From: Rikenellaceae bacterium | GTDB lineage: Bacteria; Bacteroidota; Bacteroidia; Bacteroidales; Rikenellaceae | Direction of reading: 5' to 3' | DNA: 64,000 nucleotides | Assembly (NCBI GenBank): GCA_902363575.1 | Contig: CABJAJ010000008.1 | Coordinates: 1-64,000 of the forward strand | Shown here: piece by piece, positions 33,630 through 42,500 of the stretch | Layout: each line of letters starts with the position of its first letter | Numbering within the stretch: position 1 is the first letter of the stretch | Notes under the pieces: model-generated | What the model saw: only the letters and a program-made list of their open reading frames with translations | What the model was told of the DNA's origin: nothing | Databases searched by the model: none | Program-made: the position numbers and the translations under genes

Positions 33630-34463
33630 ATGGAACCACGAATTATCCGAGTATTTCCGTCCAAAACAAGCGCGACGCCCAACGACGATCTCGTCCGAAT
33701 CCACACGACCCCCTCTCTATTCGACGAGGCCGACGAGGTACACATTTCGGTAACCTTCACATGGGACATCCCCTGGGCGGAATGGGCTGCGAAACAATGG
33801 TCCGCAGTCGCGCCGGTAAAGGTCGGCGGCCCAGCATACAATGAACCCGGCGGAGATTTCGTACCGGGTATGTACATGAAGCCCGGCTATGTCATTACCT
33901 CTCGGGGTTGTCCGAATCGCTGCTGGTTCTGCACCGTGCCGAAACGGGAGGGCTACCAACTTCGGGAACTCCCCGTAACGGACGGCTGGATCGTAGCCGA
34001 CGACAACCTGCTCGCCTGCTCACCCGGCCACATCGACGAGGTATTCACAATGCTGGCCCGGCAACCGCATCGCCCGCGTTTCACGGGCGGACTGGAATCG
34101 GCACTTATGACGCCCGACATGGCCGGTCGGCTTCACGCTCTGAAACCGAAAACCCTATATTTCGCCTACGACAGACCGAGCGAACTCGAACCGCTCGTCC
34201 AAGCGGGAAAAATGCTTTTTAACGCCGGCTTTTCCAAAGCAACCCATGCCCTTCGTTGCTACGTGTTGATCGGCCACAAAGGAGATACCGAGGAGAAAGC
34301 CATTAAACGGCTGGGCGAAGCCTGGAAGGCTGGATTTCTACCTTTCGCCATGTTGTACCGAGACCAAGAAGGCAAACGCGACAACAACTGGAAACGCTTT
34401 CAACGCGAATGGGCGAATCATACTATTATACCCTGCAACTGTAAAAAATATTTCGGCGAATGA
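33630..34463 (+). CDS. phage radical SAM protein
   Basis: A 277-aa protein with the radical SAM cluster motif CxxxCxxC at Cys94, Cys98 and Cys101 (SRGCPNRCWFC). Residues 35-75 (EVHISVTFTWDIPWAEWAAK ... VKVGGPAYN) resemble a shortened cobalamin-binding domain as found before the barrel in methylthiotransferase and B12-dependent radical SAM enzymes, but no DxHxxG motif is seen. A further pair of Cys lies at the C-terminus (PCNCKK). It lies between an adenine MTase and a PAPS reductase-like gene, whose start it overlaps. Nucleic-acid modification is inferred from position. Confidence 0.8.
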   Translation: MEPRIIRVFPSKTSATPNDDLVRIHTTPSLFDEADEVHISVTFTWDIPWAEWAAKQWSAVAPVKVGGPAYNEPGGDFVPGMYMKPGYVITSRGCPNRCWFCTVPKREGYQLRELPVTDGWIVADDNLLACSPGHIDEVFTMLARQPHRPRFTGGLESALMTPDMAGRLHALKPKTLYFAYDRPSELEPLVQAGKMLFNAGFSKATHALRCYVLIGHKGDTEEKAIKRLGEAWKAGFLPFAMLYRDQEGKRDNNWKRFQREWANHTIIPCNCKKYFGE

Positions 34464-35399
34464 AATCGCTTACTCTATCCGACCTACGCGCCCGGCAGGC
34501 GTGGCCGCTCAACCAAAAGATCGACCACACCTGCTACGCCGTGGAGGCGTTCGTGGCCTACTGCAAAGAGCACGGCCGCACGCCCTACGTGTCCTTCTCC
34601 GGCGGGTTGAACTCGACCGTGTTACTCGAAATCGTCCGGCGGTTTGTCGATCCAAACATGCCGGGCGTGTTCTGCTCAACCGGTAACGAGTACCCGGAAA
34701 TCGTGCGGTTCGTGCGGCACACCGAGAACGTAACGATTATTCGGCCGACCATGACCCCGCGGGAGGTCATAGCCCGGTATGGTTTTCCGCTCGTCAGTAA
34801 AGAGCAAGCGCAGGGCATCTACGAGGTACGTCATTGTAAAGGAGAAAAGACACTCCATCGACGACTGGAGGGCGGAAAAAACCGTTCAGCAACAATCTCC
34901 CAAAAATGGCGCTACCTTATCACAGAACCTTACGAAGTATCGCATAAGTGTTGCGAACATCTGAAGAAGGGGCCGATGCGCAAATTTTGCAGAAACAGCA
35001 GCGCGGTTGTTATGGTGGGAACTATGGCCGGAGAAAGCGATCTACGAACCGGGCAATATCTGACCCGCGGCGCGTGCAACACCTTTTCGGATGATCCCCG
35101 AAAGGTTCACAGCGCCCCGTTGTCGATCTGGACGGACACGGATTGCTGGGACTACATCCGCCGTTTTGACGTGCTCTATTGCCCGATCTACGACGTGCCG
35201 GGTATCACCCGAACCGGCTGCGTATTCTGCGGGTTCGGCGCCCACCTCGGGGGGGGGGTGTCGCTTTCGCGTACTCTACAACCTGCATCCGAAACTCTAT
35301 CAAATGGCTATGAACTACACCAACAACGGCTATACGCTCCGTTACGCCCTCCGGCGGATGGGCGTGTTGCTACCAGACGAACAACCCGAACTTTTCTAA
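34460..35399 (+). CDS. PAPS reductase/PP-loop family protein (frame broken at a G10 tract)
   Basis: An adenosine-nucleotide PP-loop enzyme of the phosphoadenosine phosphosulfate reductase family, as often found in phages. The PP-loop is SFSGGLNS (residues 45-52), with Asn where Asp is usual. FCSTGNEYPEI matches the FxDTGxExPE motif. Cysteine pairs CC and CVFCGFG resemble those of DndC-like proteins. At 35249-35258 a run of ten G moves the frame; with nine G the protein would read on as RFRVLYNLHPKLYQMAMNYT to a stop at 35399 (312 aa). As sequenced, the frame instead runs into the next gene, giving an 880-aa fusion that ends at 37102. Confidence 0.8.
35249..35258 (+). repeat. G10 homopolymer in the PAPS reductase-like gene
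   Basis: Ten consecutive G. Nine would keep the normal reading frame; ten fuses the gene in frame to the C5-MTase gene. It could be a phase-variation tract or a base-calling error. Confidence 0.8.
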
Positions 35400-35401
35400 A
35401 A

Positions 35402-37102
35402 ATGGCAATCCGAATTTTATACATAGATCTATTTTGCGGCGCTGGGGGAACCTCGACGGGCGTGGAACGTGCTCGCCTCCGTGGCCGGAAGTGCGCGAAG
35501 GTAATCGCGTGTGTAAATCACGACGCGAACGCTATCGCATCGCACGCTGCAAACCACCCGCACGCCCTTCATTTCACCGAGGACATCCGGACCCTGCCCC
35601 TCGGTCCGCTGAAAGCCCGCATCGAACGGGAGCGCCGGCGCTATCCGAAAGCGAAGGTCGTGCTCTGGGCCTCGCTCGAATGTACGAACCACTCGCGGGC
35701 AAAGGGCGGCACGAGCCGCGACGCTGACAGCCGGACCCTGGCCGAGCATCTATACCGCTACATCGAAATTCTGCAACCCGACTACATCCACATCGAAAAC
35801 GTCGTCGAGTTCATGGAGTGGGGACCGCTGATCGTTAAGGAGGTCAGCGACCCGAAAACCGGGGTCGAATATTGCCCGCTCAATATCAAGCGCGACAAAA
35901 AGCGGCAGGTATTATCCATCGGCCCGGTATGGATTCCCGAACCGGACAAAAAGGGCATCTATTACCGCCGCTGGGTACAGCAAGTTCGAGAATACGGCTA
36001 CAACTTCGAACACCGCGTGCTCAACTCGGCCGACTTCGGAGCCTACACCTCCCGGGTGCGGTATTTCGGGCAATTTGCACGACCCGAGCTGCCGATAGCC
36101 TGGCCGCAGCAGACGCACGCAAAAAATCCGGTCGCCGACCTTTTCTCCGAAGGGCTGAAGCCGTGGCGAGCCGTGCGCGAGGTATTGAATTTTGAGGACC
36201 GCGGGGAGTCGATCTTTACCCGGAGCAAGTCGCTCGTGGACGCAACCCTCGACCGCATCCACGCGGGACTGGTGAAATTCGTAGCCGGCGGCGAGGACGC
36301 CTTCCTCGTGAAGTGGAACTCCCGGAACCAGAACACCGGAAAATACATCGCCCCAAGTTTGGATGCCCCGTGTCCGACCGTGGCGACACAAAACCGCCTC
36401 GGTGTGGCCCGGGTGGATTTCCTTTCAAAGCAGTTCAGCGGCCAGCCGCAAGGCAAGAACATCCCCGTTACCGGACCGGCCGGAACCATTACGACGGTCG
36501 ATCATCACGCCTTCGTTTCGGCCTATTATGGCAACGGTTTTAACTCCTCTATCGAGCGACCTGCGCCGACGCTGACGACGAAAGACCGCTTCCAGTTGGT
36601 ACAACCGTTTATCGCAAACTATTATTCCGGGGGCGGACAACTCTCCAGCGTGGATGAACCGAGCGGAACGATAATGACAACCCCCAAACAACGCCTCGTA
36701 AACGCCCACTATCTGATGAACCCACAATACCGGTCCGCCGGCGGTTCCGTGGATGCCCCGTGTTTTACTCTGATTGCCCGAATGGACAAACGCCCACCGT
36801 ACCTGGTATCGGTCGAGCAGGGCATCCCGGCCTGGCGCATCAGCCCCGACGACAGTCCGGCAATGGTACGGGTCAAGGAGTTCTGCATCCTCTACGGAAT
36901 TGTGGACGTAACAATGCGAATGCTCCGGATTCCCGAAATGAAGCGCATCCAAGGCTTCGGCGACGACTACGTGCTGGTCGGGACCTCGGAGGAGCAAAAG
37001 AAATACCTCGGGAACGCGGTAGTAACCCAGGTAGCGACCGCATGGAGCGAAGCCGTGGCCGCAGCACTCGAAAAAACAGAAACCAGCCGCAAGGCAGCAT
37101 AA
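35402..37102 (+). CDS. C5-cytosine DNA methyltransferase-like protein, divergent
   Basis: A 566-aa protein. Motif I is YIDLFCGAGGTSTGVE. In place of the usual motif IV PPCQ it has ASLECTNHSRAKGG, where the Cys is the likely nucleophile. IHIENVVEF is motif VI (ENV), ADFGAYTSRVRYFGQF covers motif VIII (RxR) and YLGNAV is motif X. The region at about 36300-36830 holds four units of about 45 aa with the pattern SxxxPxPTxTTxxRxxLVxxxFxxxYYxGG. The natural start is ATG 35402, two bases after the stop of the corrected PAPS reductase-like gene. Host target or modification type is unknown. Confidence 0.85.
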   Translation: MAIRILYIDLFCGAGGTSTGVERARLRGRKCAKVIACVNHDANAIASHAANHPHALHFTEDIRTLPLGPLKARIERERRRYPKAKVVLWASLECTNHSRAKGGTSRDADSRTLAEHLYRYIEILQPDYIHIENVVEFMEWGPLIVKEVSDPKTGVEYCPLNIKRDKKRQVLSIGPVWIPEPDKKGIYYRRWVQQVREYGYNFEHRVLNSADFGAYTSRVRYFGQFARPELPIAWPQQTHAKNPVADLFSEGLKPWRAVREVLNFEDRGESIFTRSKSLVDATLDRIHAGLVKFVAGGEDAFLVKWNSRNQNTGKYIAPSLDAPCPTVATQNRLGVARVDFLSKQFSGQPQGKNIPVTGPAGTITTVDHHAFVSAYYGNGFNSSIERPAPTLTTKDRFQLVQPFIANYYSGGGQLSSVDEPSGTIMTTPKQRLVNAHYLMNPQYRSAGGSVDAPCFTLIARMDKRPPYLVSVEQGIPAWRISPDDSPAMVRVKEFCILYGIVDVTMRMLRIPEMKRIQGFGDDYVLVGTSEEQKKYLGNAVVTQVATAWSEAVAAALEKTETSRKAA

Positions 37103-37114
37103 CACCCGAAAAGT

Positions 37115-37690
37115 ATGCAAGAGGACAGAACCCCCAAAATTGAAGCGATGAAGCTGCGGCGGCGTATGGCCCAGCAGGCCAAGATACCGCACCGGCTCCC
37201 GAAGCGGCCGACCGAGGTCGAACAGCGCATGGCGAACACGGCCGTCGATATGCTCGTGCTTATTCAACTGCTGCCGTACATCATGTGCGACATCCAGGAA
37301 GAACTGGAGAGAGCCGGACAATTCCGACACACAATCAAGCGGCGGTTCTTGCAAGCCGAGGGGATTATTTTCTCCGTGGCCGAACCGGCCTACCGGATAT
37401 TCGCGCGGTACAACCCCGAAACGGCCAAGGGCTTCCTCGACCGGGTGGATCAACTCTACCACCGCATAAAAGACGGCCACAAATTGCACGGTATCGCGGA
37501 TGCAGTCTCACTTCTCGACGCTGCATGTCGGCTGATCGAACGCTACAACCACCAACTCGAACGGACCTATTATTTCGAACATGCGGACCCGCTCTACAAA
37601 ATTCCGCGGATGCTCGACTGCATCCCCGGCGAACGGCGCGAAATCACCGAACAGATAGCGGAAACCCTACAAACCAACAAACAACAATGA
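37115..37690 (+). CDS. phage protein, unknown function
   Basis: A 191-aa mainly helical protein beginning MQEDRTPKIEAMKLRRRMAQ. A hydrophobic helix lies near residues 45-60 (VDMLVLIQLLPYIM), and a long C-terminal helical part follows. No family recognised. It starts 12 bp after the MTase stop and its end overlaps the next start (ATGA). Confidence 0.6.
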   Translation: MQEDRTPKIEAMKLRRRMAQQAKIPHRLPKRPTEVEQRMANTAVDMLVLIQLLPYIMCDIQEELERAGQFRHTIKRRFLQAEGIIFSVAEPAYRIFARYNPETAKGFLDRVDQLYHRIKDGHKLHGIADAVSLLDAACRLIERYNHQLERTYYFEHADPLYKIPRMLDCIPGERREITEQIAETLQTNKQQ

Positions 37691-38040
37691 AACCTTTTGT
37701 CGCCTTAATTTTTCACCTATGGGCCGCAATGGAAAGGAGCCAAGAAATTTTGCGGAAATCCCAACCCTACAAGCAAATCGCCGATACACCCGAAAACATT
37801 ACTCCAAACATCAAGGACATATTGGCCAATCTATCAAAATTAACGGGCGCCATAAGGGCAGCAGCTATCACCATACAAGATTTAAAAGATGCCATGCGAA
37901 TACTCCGAGGACAACCGTGTTATTATCCGCCACTCCGGCCCCGCCTCCGGCCGAAGCCGCGTAGGTCCCGGGCCAGGCATCGGCCGACCAGGTTACAGCG
38001 CCGCCGAGGACGCCAAGCGAAGCGCAAAACGCGAAAATAG
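37687..38040 (+). CDS. small phage protein with basic tail, unknown function
   Basis: A 117-aa protein. The first 80 residues are helical (ILANLSKLTGAIRAAAITIQ). The last 40 are very rich in Arg/Pro (PRLRPKPRRSRARHRPTRLQ) and could bind nucleic acid or be a read-on into unrelated sequence. The start overlaps the previous stop. Confidence 0.5.
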   Translation: MKPFVALIFHLWAAMERSQEILRKSQPYKQIADTPENITPNIKDILANLSKLTGAIRAAAITIQDLKDAMRILRGQPCYYPPLRPRLRPKPRRSRARHRPTRLQRRRGRQAKRKTRK

Positions 38041-38080
38041 GTAGAAATATAACGCGCGAATTTAGCTTTTTAGAGAAAAT

Positions 38081-38264
38081 CGACCTACAACGACCTACAC
38101 CGCTATAAATCAACAAGATGAAACAAATGCACAAACCTACAACCGACCTACAACGACCTACACACAAACCTACATTTTGATACTACAACCTACAAACCTA
38201 CAAAATACATTATTACAAAATATTGATTATTAGGCTTGTAGGTCGTGTAGGTCATGTAGGTCAG
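38081..38264. repeat. iteron-like ACCTACA repeat array
   Basis: Eleven copies of ACCTACA occur in 184 bp: eight on the plus strand (five of them within CGACCTACA), ending at about 38201, and then three inverted (TGTAGGT) at 38237-38263. The segment between the two groups is AT-rich (about 38200-38235). Copies are spaced irregularly. The layout resembles a phage replication origin or a multi-site operator. No gene lies between 38041 and 38278. Confidence 0.8.
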
Positions 38265-38278
38265 AAAAACATATCACT

Positions 38279-38560
38279 ATGGTAGAAATTGAAGAAATTA
38301 CCCCGGAAGAACTCGAAGTCTACACGACGAAACTCGTGCCGAGGTTATTACGCTTTGCTCCCTATCATTGGACCCGCATCGACTCTATCGCCAAAGGTGT
38401 CGGCCGGTTCATAGATATTTGCCAATGCCTCGCCGATCACGGTTTTTTCAATGATCCCGACGGCTGGCTTATCCTCGAAATTTACAAGGATTCCCTCGTG
38501 CGTCTCGACCCTATGTACGTGAGAACACGAACCGCAAATCCTTTACGACTATGCAAATAA
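38279..38560 (+). CDS. small phage protein, unknown function
   Basis: A 93-aa protein starting MVEIEEITPEELEVYTTKLV, immediately downstream of the iteron array. The order of polar and aromatic residues (LLRFAPYHWTRIDSIAKGVG) suggests a compact fold. Its end overlaps the next start by 10 bp. Unrecognised. Confidence 0.55.
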   Translation: MVEIEEITPEELEVYTTKLVPRLLRFAPYHWTRIDSIAKGVGRFIDICQCLADHGFFNDPDGWLILEIYKDSLVRLDPMYVRTRTANPLRLCK

Positions 38561-39075
38561 AATTCAGACCCGACGACCAACTCGCTTACGACTATCTGCG
38601 TTACCTTTTCGACGCACGCCCCGGAGAGCCAATCCGCATTACACTCGCCAACGACTTCGGCCGCATGGCCGTAGGACTCTACAAAGTCAGCGACAAACCC
38701 GACGACCGCCCGGACGACCCGCTGACCGCTACGCTCGTACTCCCACGCCACCAGACAACCTACGCCGCAATGACCCGGTATATCTACTTCACTAACGTAG
38801 ACACCAAACGGCTCAACATGATTTTGGACGCGCTGTTCAACATCGACCTGGACACCTACTACCTGCAAGGCATCCAGGCCGGAATGCCGAAGCGAGACAT
38901 CATCGAAGCGTTCGTCGTATCGCGGCGCCTCGTATCCGCCGACTACGCCGACACGCTGAATAAACGGACCTATCGTACATCGCTATCCGCAATCCGCCGA
39001 AAGGCTGATATTATCCTTCGAAAAGCCCGCTACCATTTCAGCCAGATAGAACCACCAACGCCGCCGAAAAAGTAG
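38551..39075 (+). CDS. phage protein, unknown function
   Basis: A 174-aa protein beginning MQIKFRPDDQLAYDYLRYLF and ending with a basic, Pro-rich tail. The C-terminal segment (KRDIIEAFVVSRRLVSADYA, then a basic helix) could be DNA-binding. It is the last gene before the capsid module. Unrecognised. Confidence 0.6.
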   Translation: MQIKFRPDDQLAYDYLRYLFDARPGEPIRITLANDFGRMAVGLYKVSDKPDDRPDDPLTATLVLPRHQTTYAAMTRYIYFTNVDTKRLNMILDALFNIDLDTYYLQGIQAGMPKRDIIEAFVVSRRLVSADYADTLNKRTYRTSLSAIRRKADIILRKARYHFSQIEPPTPPKK

Positions 39076-39141
39076 TCGCCGCGCCCCTTATTAAAATATT
39101 TTAATTTGCATCACGATTTTGTCAATTTAACTGTCAAAAAA

Positions 39142-39510
39142 ATGCCACAGAAATTTATCGCCCGGATCGGAGTCAAAGCATGGAACGACACGTCCGGATT
39201 TTTCCAGGAACTACCGCTTTCCAAAACAAGCCCGCGGACAATCGACATTACATCCAAAGAGGACGACAACGGTCTCTATTGGAACACGAAGGTATCGGCG
39301 AAACTCCTAAACGACGTACCCCTTCTGCATGATCCGTGCATTATAAAGGTGCGCCTCCGCGACTCGTTTTACATCATCGGCACGGAGGATATGCCGGCCC
39401 GGCCTTTGATAAAGGAGGGCGATCTGCTCGAATTTACCGTCGAATACAAAACAAAATCCCACCCAAAAGCCACTAAAAAGGTCCTTTCTATCGCGCCCGA
39501 CTGCGAGTAA
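39142..39510 (+). CDS. phage protein, unknown function
   Basis: A 122-aa protein starting MPQKFIARIGVKAWNDTSGF at 39142; an upstream TTG would add a segment with no function. It is beta-rich by pattern (IIKVRLRDSFYIIGTEDMPA). It opens the late region and is followed 20 bp later by the head protease gene, so a head-related role is possible. Confidence 0.55.
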   Translation: MPQKFIARIGVKAWNDTSGFFQELPLSKTSPRTIDITSKEDDNGLYWNTKVSAKLLNDVPLLHDPCIIKVRLRDSFYIIGTEDMPARPLIKEGDLLEFTVEYKTKSHPKATKKVLSIAPDCE

Positions 39511-39530
39511 GTTTGCGAAAAAGATCGCAA

Positions 39531-40403
39531 ATGTTTCGCATCCCGACAACTGAAAACACCCTTCATCTCCTATCTGACGTGCGCCGGGGGCAATGGTTCG
39601 TACATGACTACGAATCGTTGCTTCCGGTGGCGTTATCGTTTTTGCGCGGCGAGAAAATCACCGAAGCTGCTATCCGCCCGGTGTTCGAGTTCTCCACCTC
39701 CGAGGCACAATTCTCCGCCGCAATAGGCAACGAAGCCAAAGCCAAGCAGGTCGCCGTTATTCCGATCATCGGGACTATCACCAAATACGACTCGTGTTTT
39801 ACCACCGGCGCTATCACCTATGCCAGGGCGATTTTGACCGCAGCGAACCACCCGGAGGTTGGGGCAATCGTTCTCGACATTGACTCCGGCGGCGGCGCGG
39901 GTAATGCTATTGCCGTGCTCAAAGAAGCGATCCACCATGTGCAAGCCCTCGGCAAACCGATTCTCGCGCATGTCGATTGCTGCGCCTCCCTGGCATATTG
40001 GGCCGCCTCGCAATGCGACGCGATTTTCTGCGACAATCTCCTTTCGGCCGTCGGTTCTATCGGCGGACTCTACCAGATTGTAGACGAGACGGGAAAAATG
40101 GAGAAGGAGGGCTACACGGTTATCACAGTTTACGCGGACGAAAGTGCCGATAAAAACCTCGACTACCGCATGGCCCTCGAAGGGGACAACACTCTGCTGA
40201 AAAAAAATCTTTCCTACAACGTCGCACAATTCCACCAAGACGTGAAAGCCGGCCGACCCGACATCAAGGAGGACGCCGCCGGCGTATTCACCGGCGCCAT
40301 GTTCCACCCGGCCGAGGCGCAAGCCTTCGGTCTCATCAACGGCGTAATGACGCTCCCGGAGTGCATCGAAAACGCCGCGATCCGTGCACAGTACAACCAC
40401 TAA
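39531..40403 (+). CDS. S49-family head maturation protease
   Basis: A 290-aa SppA/ClpP-fold protease that cleaves capsid scaffold parts during head assembly. The nucleophile Ser153 lies in CCASLAYWAASQCD. VLDIDSGGGAGNAI is the glycine-rich oxyanion strand, and SAVGSIGGL follows as in S49 enzymes. The C-terminal TGAMFHPAEAQAFGLINGVM is the usual S49 ending. The catalytic Lys is probably in the segment after MEKEGYTVITVYADES. The ATG at 39531 is preferred over the TTG at 39513. It lies 12 bp upstream of the capsid gene. Confidence 0.88.
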   Translation: MFRIPTTENTLHLLSDVRRGQWFVHDYESLLPVALSFLRGEKITEAAIRPVFEFSTSEAQFSAAIGNEAKAKQVAVIPIIGTITKYDSCFTTGAITYARAILTAANHPEVGAIVLDIDSGGGAGNAIAVLKEAIHHVQALGKPILAHVDCCASLAYWAASQCDAIFCDNLLSAVGSIGGLYQIVDETGKMEKEGYTVITVYADESADKNLDYRMALEGDNTLLKKNLSYNVAQFHQDVKAGRPDIKEDAAGVFTGAMFHPAEAQAFGLINGVMTLPECIENAAIRAQYNH

Positions 40404-40415
40404 TTTTTCAAGGAT

Positions 40416-41927
40416 ATGGATTTTAAAAAATTTCTCTCCAATACCCAAATGGGTAAACTGGTTGCCAACTTTATGAAAAAGGAGTTGTCAACCGACGACC
40501 AGGGGAAAGTCGTACTTTCCGCGGAGGAGGAGCAGCAGTTGACGCAACGCTTCGGGGCGAAGTTCGTCGAGAAATTGAAGGGTAAAACCTTCTCCTCGGC
40601 CGACGATAGCACTACCGAACTGTTCGAAGCCGCTCTCGATCATGCTCGCCAAGAAGTCGAAACGCATTTCACCAGCCGGATCGAACAACTCCAGAACGAC
40701 CTGGCAATGTTGGCCGAATCCGCCGAGACCGCACCGGCTATCGAGCAGCCCGCCAACGCTGCACAACGGTTCATCAAGGGCGCCGGCACGTTCAAGGCCA
40801 ACATGGGCCTGGTCCACAACCAGGCCGCCGCTACGTTCCTGCAGTCCGGAGTCATGGCCACCACCCCGACGATCGAGGTGGACGACGTTAAGGCGGAACT
40901 CGGCCCGTACTTGTCGCAAGGCAACAACCTCGACGTGTTGCAGGAACTCTACCAGGGTTTCACGACTTCCAAGCATCTGAACTGGAAGCGGGCCGTAACC
41001 GAGTACAAGGCCGTCGAATCCGAGGCCACGGATCACGTCATCCAGCAGTTCAAGAAAGAATGGACACCGCGCGGCGGGGCGAAGTTCGTCCCACTCAAAA
41101 TCACGAACTACCGCCACAAGGTAGACTTCGCCATCAACCCTGCCGAAGTCGGCGAAAGCTGGTTGTTCCATTTGTACGACGAGTCGCTGACTCCCGACCA
41201 GATGCCGATCACCCGCTACATCATCGACAAAGTCCTGCTCCCGAAGATCGGCGAGGACATGGAGTTCATCACGGGCAAGGCCAAGTTCGTCGAAGGGTCC
41301 GAGAAAACGGAGGAGACGATGAACGGCATCGAAACGCAGCTCGTCGAAGCCAAGAAAACCCTCGACAAACACATCCATTTCTACGCGGACGCCAAGAACC
41401 TGCTCGAAGCTACCGACGCCGAGGTACTGGCCGTGATCGACGACTTCGTGGCATCCATTGCCCCGCTCTACAAGTCGAAGCAGATGCCCGTATTCATGTC
41501 GGCCGACGTGTACCTCAAATACAAGCGGGCTTACAAGGCGAAGTGGGGCGAGAAATCGGGGACCGAGAAGGTCAATTTCGGCGAGGACCGCGTAGACTTC
41601 TCGAACTGCTACCTCCAGACGCTCGACTGTCTCCACGGCTCGCCCATCGTGTTCTCCACGCCCCCACAGAACTTCGTCGGCCTGCGCCACAAGAACCCGC
41701 CGCAGTTCATTACCGACATCCAGAAGCACGACCGCGAAGTCCGTATCTACATCGAGTTCTGGTACGGCATCGGCTTCCTGCTCGGCGAGGCCGTGTTCGC
41801 TATCGTGCCGGACGGCTACGATCCCAGCAAGGCGATCACCTCGACCCGCGAAGGCACGCCCGGCAAGTGGATCGTGAGCGCGGCCGACAAACAGACCGCG
41901 GGTAACGAAAATCACGAATCACTCTAA
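40416..41927 (+). CDS. major capsid protein with N-terminal scaffold domain
   Basis: A 503-aa HK97-type capsid candidate. The first 110-125 residues are acidic and helical (ELFEAALDHARQEVETHFTS) and probably act as a scaffold domain removed by the adjacent S49 protease. The remainder shows the mixed pattern of capsid proteins, with KFVPLKITNYRHKVDFAINP and an EFWYGIGFLLGEAVFAIVPD near the end. Identification rests on position after the protease, length and these patterns. Confidence 0.8.
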   Translation: MDFKKFLSNTQMGKLVANFMKKELSTDDQGKVVLSAEEEQQLTQRFGAKFVEKLKGKTFSSADDSTTELFEAALDHARQEVETHFTSRIEQLQNDLAMLAESAETAPAIEQPANAAQRFIKGAGTFKANMGLVHNQAAATFLQSGVMATTPTIEVDDVKAELGPYLSQGNNLDVLQELYQGFTTSKHLNWKRAVTEYKAVESEATDHVIQQFKKEWTPRGGAKFVPLKITNYRHKVDFAINPAEVGESWLFHLYDESLTPDQMPITRYIIDKVLLPKIGEDMEFITGKAKFVEGSEKTEETMNGIETQLVEAKKTLDKHIHFYADAKNLLEATDAEVLAVIDDFVASIAPLYKSKQMPVFMSADVYLKYKRAYKAKWGEKSGTEKVNFGEDRVDFSNCYLQTLDCLHGSPIVFSTPPQNFVGLRHKNPPQFITDIQKHDREVRIYIEFWYGIGFLLGEAVFAIVPDGYDPSKAITSTREGTPGKWIVSAADKQTAGNENHESL

Positions 41928-41938
41928 ACCACAAAGTC

Positions 41939-42490
41939 ATGGCTTACGTAACGAAATCAATAGGACGACCGGCCGGTGGTGCTGGCAATCCTACCCCCAA
42001 GAATCCGAACGTCCTCCTTTTCGACATGGAGGACGTAGAAACCTATCCGACCCGAACGGTCGGTGTTACTACCGCCTCGGCCGGCTTCAAGCTGAAAGAG
42101 GGAAAGAAAATGTTCGGTCTCTATCTGACCCCCGGAAGCATCGAACTCATCCAGGAGCCGGAAGGCGATGCCGATGCCCGCGGGTACAAAAAAGGCGTCA
42201 AAGGCGAGCATCCCGGCAATTCCGTGCAGAGCGAGGATTTTGTCGAATATTATTCGAACAAGAACCTCGGCGCCTTCGTGCGGGATTGCAACGACAACTC
42301 CGCCCGGCTTATCGGCGACCCCTGCAACCCGCTTTCGATGAAGGTCGAATCGACCGAATCCAAGGACGGGACGAAAAAGACTATCACCCTCCAGCAGGAT
42401 GTCCGCGACGAGTTCCGAATCCTTCGCTACACCGGCGAACTGCCGCCAGTAGTCGATACGGTTCCCGATCCGGCTCCCGAATCTTTGTAA
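41939..42490 (+). CDS. probable tail tube or head-decoration protein
   Basis: A 183-aa beta-rich protein (VLLFDMEDVETYPTRTVGVT; KMFGLYLTPGSIELIQEPEG), Gly/Pro-rich at both ends. The size and beta composition fit a tail tube protein. Its position directly after the capsid gene would also suit a head-stabilising or neck protein. The precise role is unsettled. Confidence 0.5.
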   Translation: MAYVTKSIGRPAGGAGNPTPKNPNVLLFDMEDVETYPTRTVGVTTASAGFKLKEGKKMFGLYLTPGSIELIQEPEGDADARGYKKGVKGEHPGNSVQSEDFVEYYSNKNLGAFVRDCNDNSARLIGDPCNPLSMKVESTESKDGTKKTITLQQDVRDEFRILRYTGELPPVVDTVPDPAPESL

Positions 42491-42500
42491 AGCTACGGAA

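Noticed and set aside
38081..38264. CRISPR array
   Set aside because: The repeats are only 7-9 bp, irregularly spaced and partly inverted, without spacers of constant length and without cas genes.
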